Positions 60,337-64,000 of a stretch of DNA of 64,000 bases are shown piece by piece (position 1 is the stretch's first letter; each line of letters begins with the position of its first letter). The stretch is from the NCBI RefSeq assembly GCF_963675815.1, contig NZ_OY776574.1, forward strand, positions 1,978,001-2,042,000, given 5' to 3'. The notes under the pieces are model-generated. The model ran no database searches. It was not told where the DNA came from and worked only from the letters and a program-made list of their open reading frames with translations. Made by a program: the position numbers and the translations under genes. Source of the DNA: an uncultured Desulfuromusa sp. GTDB lineage: Bacteria > Desulfobacterota > Desulfuromonadia > Desulfuromonadales > Geopsychrobacteraceae.

Positions 60337-62631
60337 ATGAAACTTACTAAAATTTTATGCCTTGTGTTGCTTCTTTTCGGGGTTGCTTTTCCCTCTTTTG
60401 CGCAGGAGCAAGCATTACCTCTCGAAAAGGTGTCACTGCAGCTTGACTGGAAGTTTCAGTTTGAATTTGCAGGTTTCATCGCTGCGGTTGAGAAGGGTTT
60501 CTATCGCGCCGCCGGTCTTGATGTGACTCTCCATGAATACAAGGCGGGCCTTGATACGGTGGAGAAGGTTCTCAATCAGCAGGCCAATTACGGAATTCAC
60601 AACGCCAGTCTGGTCATCGCTGACGGCAAGATACAGCCGATTGTTTTGCTTGCGACCTATTTTCAGCGTTCTCCTCTGATTTTTGTCACCTCGCCACAGA
60701 TCCATAATCCCAGGGAACTCACTGGTAAAACTATTATGGGGACCAAGGATGAGTTCAAGTACAGCACTCTGGCCCTGATGCTTGACCATTTCAACATCAA
60801 CGCAACCAATAGTGATATTGTTGAACACTCCTTCAATATCGACGGCTTTGTCGAAGGTAAAGTTGATGCTTTAAGTGCCTTTCTCTCCAACCAGATTTTT
60901 GATCTTGAGCAGAAGGGCATCAAGTACAGTATTATTGATCCGTTTGATTACGGCTTCTATATGAGCGCGGTCAATCTGTTTACTTCTCAGAAAGAGGCCC
61001 TTCAACATCCAGAGAGAACCCGACGTTTTATTGAAGCAAGCAACAAGGGGTGGGAGTATGCCCTGACCCATACGGATGAAATGGTTGCATTGATTCAACG
61101 TAAATATGCACCACAGAGGAGTCTTGAAGCTCTCAAATATGAAGCGGGTGTCGTTGAAAGGATGTTTCTGCGTGATTTTTATCCGATCGGTGCGGTCAAT
61201 ATCGAACTGACGACACGCACCTACAAGCAGTTGCTGGAACGAGGCATGCTTGATCAGGATCAGAAGCCGGGCCCGTACCTGTTTGAAGATTTTCTCAAAG
61301 CGCACCATCTAGGTCTTGAGTTTACCCGGGAAGAGCAAAAATATCTGCAGGAAAAAAAAGAGATCACCTATTGCGTCGATCCGGAATGGATGCCGTTTGA
61401 AAGTGTTGAAAAGGGAAAACATATCGGTATTGCTGCGGACTATTTCTCTTTTTTCCAGACGAAGCTACCGATTCCTTTAAGCCTGATTCCCACATCATCC
61501 TGGGAGCAGTCGCTACAATTTGCCAGAGAGAGAAAGTGCGATGTTGTCAGTCTTGCGGCGAGTACACCGGAACGGCTTCACTATATGGATTTTACTTCGC
61601 CGTATGTGACCTGGCCGGTTGTTCTGGCGACGCGAACCGAAGAGTTTTTTATCGACGATATCGAAAATATTCTGCACAAAAAAATCGGAATCGTCAAAGA
61701 CTACGCTATTGCAGAGAAGCTCAGAACTTTGTACCCGGACGCCAATATTGTTGATGTCAAATCGATTACTGATGGACTGGAGCGGGTGGAAAGCGGTGAA
61801 CTTTATGGTTATATCGATAGCCTGATGGTCATTGCAGATTCCGTACAGAAATATTTTACCGGAGTGATCAAGGTTTCAGGACGGCTGAAGGAGGATGTCA
61901 AACTGGCGGTTGGAACAAGAAATGACGAGCCGCTGCTCAACAGTGTTTTTGATAAACTGGTCCTTTCGGTTCCACCGGAGAAACAGCAGGGGATCTATAA
62001 CTCCTGGGTTTCTGTAAAGGAGGACAGGGGATTTGACTACGGCCTGTTCTGGAAAGCCATCATTGCCCTGAGTTTTGCTGCCGGTGCTTTTGCCGTTCAT
62101 AATTTTCAATTACGTAAATACAATCGGTTGTTGCAGGATCTTTCCATCACCGATAGTCTGACTGGTTTGAACAACCGCTTAAAATTGGACGAGGAACTCG
62201 CAGCAAGAGAGCGACTTTTTCAGCGCTACGACACCGATTGTGGTGTCATTCTCCTCGATATAGACCACTTTAAGGGGATCAATGACCGCCATGGGCATCT
62301 GGTTGGCGATAAAGTTCTCGTGGCGTTTGCAGCTATCCTGAAACAGAATATCCGGGCAACGGATGTTCTCGGTCGTTGGGGTGGAGAAGAATTCCTTATA
62401 ATTGCGCCAAATACCAATATTGTCGCCTGTCAGCATCAGGCTGAAAAGCTGCTTGAAGTGATTCGCAATGCGAATTTCGGCACCGATGATACCGTGACCG
62501 CCAGTTTCGGTGTTTGTTCCTTTGCTTCCGGTCGCTCCTTAAAAGAGACTCTTGCCCGCGCTGACCGTGCCCTTTACAAGGCCAAAAACAGCGGGCGCAA
62601 CAGGGTTGAGTCCATAGTCTCCGATCTTTGA
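60337..62631 (+). CDS. Periplasmic-binding (NMT1 plus SBP_bac_3) GGDEF diguanylate cyclase
   Basis: A 764-residue membrane sensor. Signal peptide (LVLLLFGVAFPSFA, cleavage near residue 22). Residues 30-330 form an NMT1/SsuA-like binding domain (LDWKFQFEFAGFIAAVEKGF). Residues 340-565 form a second domain of SBP_bac_3 type (YCVDPEWMPFESVEKG). A single helix (about 577-597) leads to a cytoplasmic GGDEF domain with GGEEF and an inhibitory site RATD five residues before it. It should make c-di-GMP in response to one or two bound solutes. ATG 60337 starts the signal peptide; the frame opens earlier at 60274. Its first domain resembles the binding protein at 11306. Confidence 0.86.
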   Translation: MKLTKILCLVLLLFGVAFPSFAQEQALPLEKVSLQLDWKFQFEFAGFIAAVEKGFYRAAGLDVTLHEYKAGLDTVEKVLNQQANYGIHNASLVIADGKIQPIVLLATYFQRSPLIFVTSPQIHNPRELTGKTIMGTKDEFKYSTLALMLDHFNINATNSDIVEHSFNIDGFVEGKVDALSAFLSNQIFDLEQKGIKYSIIDPFDYGFYMSAVNLFTSQKEALQHPERTRRFIEASNKGWEYALTHTDEMVALIQRKYAPQRSLEALKYEAGVVERMFLRDFYPIGAVNIELTTRTYKQLLERGMLDQDQKPGPYLFEDFLKAHHLGLEFTREEQKYLQEKKEITYCVDPEWMPFESVEKGKHIGIAADYFSFFQTKLPIPLSLIPTSSWEQSLQFARERKCDVVSLAASTPERLHYMDFTSPYVTWPVVLATRTEEFFIDDIENILHKKIGIVKDYAIAEKLRTLYPDANIVDVKSITDGLERVESGELYGYIDSLMVIADSVQKYFTGVIKVSGRLKEDVKLAVGTRNDEPLLNSVFDKLVLSVPPEKQQGIYNSWVSVKEDRGFDYGLFWKAIIALSFAAGAFAVHNFQLRKYNRLLQDLSITDSLTGLNNRLKLDEELAARERLFQRYDTDCGVILLDIDHFKGINDRHGHLVGDKVLVAFAAILKQNIRATDVLGRWGGEEFLIIAPNTNIVACQHQAEKLLEVIRNANFGTDDTVTASFGVCSFASGRSLKETLARADRALYKAKNSGRNRVESIVSDL

Positions 62632-62710
62632 AGATAACCTTTTCAGGATAAAAACTCTGGTTCCTGAATGACCGGAGACCACATAGAAATCAGCAGAGAG
62701 ACGTTTTTAT

Positions 62711-64000
62711 CTAATCGGGGGTTGCTTCGCCAAGTAACTCACTCAGATGTAAAACCGGTTGGGACATCTCAGCTTCACGCAATCCCCAGGCTAATTGCAG
62801 GTGGCAGCCCGGATTAGAAGTGATCAGAACCTCCGCATCCGTATCTGCAATATTATTGAGCTTGCGGTCGAGAATTTTCTGACTCTCCTCGGTAAATTTC
62901 AAACTGAATGTTGCGGCGGAACCGCAGCACCAATTCGCTTCTTTCATCTCCCGGAATTCTATTCCGGGAATCACCTGTATAACATCACGGGGCTGTTTGC
63001 TGATTCCCTGAGCATGACAGAGGTGGCAAGGCTCATGATAGGTGACGACTTTGTTGACCGGTTTCAGGTCTTCAGTGCGGATTCCAACGTCAATAAGAAA
63101 TTCGCTGATGTCTTTTATCTTGCTATGGAAAATCTGTAACCGTGAATGGTCTTCACGCTCAGCAAGGAGCTCCTCATACTCTTTCAAGGCTGCACCACAA
63201 CCGGCACAGTCTGTGACAATGGCGTCAACATCCAGATCCATAAACAGATCAAGGTTGTGCTGAGCCAGCTGCCGAGTTGTCTCACGATCCCCTTCAGTCA
63301 TATGGGGTGCTCCACAACATTTCTGTGCCTTGGGGGTGATGACATCAAACCCCTGATGGTTAAGAACCCGTACTGTCTGACGGGAAACTTCGGCATACAT
63401 CAGGGTCATGACACAGCCGAGAAAAAAGGCGACTGTACCGCGTTTTTCCCCTTTAGCCGGGCTGAGTTGAGGGATGCTTTGGCGCAGGGGTTGTCGAAGT
63501 TCCGGCATCATTCCCTCAGCTTTGTCGATCCACTTAGGCCCAAGTTTGAGCAACTTGCTGTGGCGGACCAGCCATTGGATTCCCAGTTGCTGATAGAGGC
63601 GGGCAGGGAGCATTGATGTTTCCAGTAAATCTGGATTAGGCAACATCTTTTTCAGGACAAAATCACGGAATCCGGCCTGCCATTTTGGCAAAGGTTGTTG
63701 CTGACTGACCTGAGCGCGGCACATTTCCATAAGGCTGCCTGCCTGGACTCCCGATGGGCAGGCTGTGGTGCATGCACGGCAATCAAGACAGAAGAAAGCC
63801 TCTTCCTTCATCGCCTGATTGAATTCCATCTTGCCTTCGCCAACAGCACGAGCTAACGCGACACGGCCGCGTGGACTGGATCGTTCTCGTCCGGTCAAAG
63901 AAAATGTAGGACAGGTAGGGAGGCAGAATCCGCAACGCATACACTGCAGGATATCTTCATATTCAGGGGCATCATCAGCGGTGAAATTTCCCAGTTTTTC
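62711..64000 (-). CDS. (Fe-S)-binding oxidoreductase, GlcF-like (runs off the right edge)
   Basis: 430 residues visible; the frame continues beyond 64000. Two 4Fe-4S clusters are shown by CMRCGFCLPTCP and CLDCRACTTACPSG. Two CCG-type domains follow: CCGAPHMTEGD with ADCAGCG-like TDCAGCGAAL, and EPCHLCHAQG with NWCCGSAATFS. This fits the iron-sulfur subunit of glycolate or D-lactate oxidase, usually next to glcD/glcE, which would lie to the right. The stop is at 62711. Confidence 0.88.
   Translation of the reverse strand, partial: EKLGNFTADDAPEYEDILQCMRCGFCLPTCPTFSLTGRERSSPRGRVALARAVGEGKMEFNQAMKEEAFFCLDCRACTTACPSGVQAGSLMEMCRAQVSQQQPLPKWQAGFRDFVLKKMLPNPDLLETSMLPARLYQQLGIQWLVRHSKLLKLGPKWIDKAEGMMPELRQPLRQSIPQLSPAKGEKRGTVAFFLGCVMTLMYAEVSRQTVRVLNHQGFDVITPKAQKCCGAPHMTEGDRETTRQLAQHNLDLFMDLDVDAIVTDCAGCGAALKEYEELLAEREDHSRLQIFHSKIKDISEFLIDVGIRTEDLKPVNKVVTYHEPCHLCHAQGISKQPRDVIQVIPGIEFREMKEANWCCGSAATFSLKFTEESQKILDRKLNNIADTDAEVLITSNPGCHLQLAWGLREAEMSQPVLHLSELLGEATPD

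Overview
The window looks like a stretch of chromosome from a Desulfuromonadales-type bacterium (Desulfuromonas, Pelobacter or Geobacter relatives). This is inferred from gene content, not from a marker gene: HDOD signalling proteins, DUF4388 and roadblock modules next to a histidine kinase, a PEP-CTERM protein behind a sigma-54-like promoter, a hemX/ccsA-hemA-hemC-hemD-hemB block, several c-di-GMP enzymes and many two-component systems. Nothing points to a phage, plasmid, CRISPR array or complete insertion sequence. The first 5 kb and one small gene at 5.5 kb are visibly richer in G+C than the rest, which suggests some acquired material.

Layout. 1-5040: a multidrug-efflux cluster (MFS, two ABC half-transporters, MarR repressor) read leftwards from one strong promoter that overlaps an operator. 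5235-7489: an orphan terminator, a DUF3995 membrane protein, a second MarR regulator and a fused tautomerase carrying a shared operator-like repeat, then a broken REP-associated transposase. 7556-13224: a methyltransferase, a sodium/solute symporter, an NMT1/SsuA-like ABC importer and an AraC-Ogt fusion. 13410-13711: tRNA-Glu with leader hairpins, a terminator and a multi-stem element. 13815-18539: RNase HI, a CoA-binding protein, HDOD, BioD/DRTGG, TPR and YbaK proteins. 18569-21950: an operon of histidine kinase, REC-DUF4388-roadblock regulator and two roadblock-type proteins. 21971-27882: nitroreductase, FKBP, DNA polymerase IV, PEP-CTERM protein, rhomboid, SprT-like and DUF4405 proteins. 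28053-36517 runs leftwards: MaoC, Bcp, MazG-like, an FCD regulator, a NarX/NarL-type pair, a thiolase-like protein lacking its nucleophilic cysteine, and an OmpR-type pair. 36854-42628: prmA, rsmE, an RDD protein, an MBL hydrolase, dapF, a HAD phosphatase and dtd. 42750-50248: trxA, a SIS protein, the heme block and an M16 peptidase. 50625-54916: an HDOD-GAF-kinase followed by REC-PAS-GGDEF-EAL. 55021-64000: an aminotransferase, radical SAM protein, transhydrogenase, MFS transporter, periplasmic-binding-domain GGDEF sensor and the start of a GlcF-like protein.

The strongest leads are the kinase/DUF4388/roadblock operon, the Cys-to-Ser thiolase-like protein, the sigma-54-like site before the PEP-CTERM gene, the three-copy motif in the DUF4405 protein, the matching operator-like boxes at the MarR and tautomerase genes, and the multi-stem element after tRNA-Glu. 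No clearly undescribed defence or biosynthetic system was found. Domain names come from reading motifs by eye; no database search was run.
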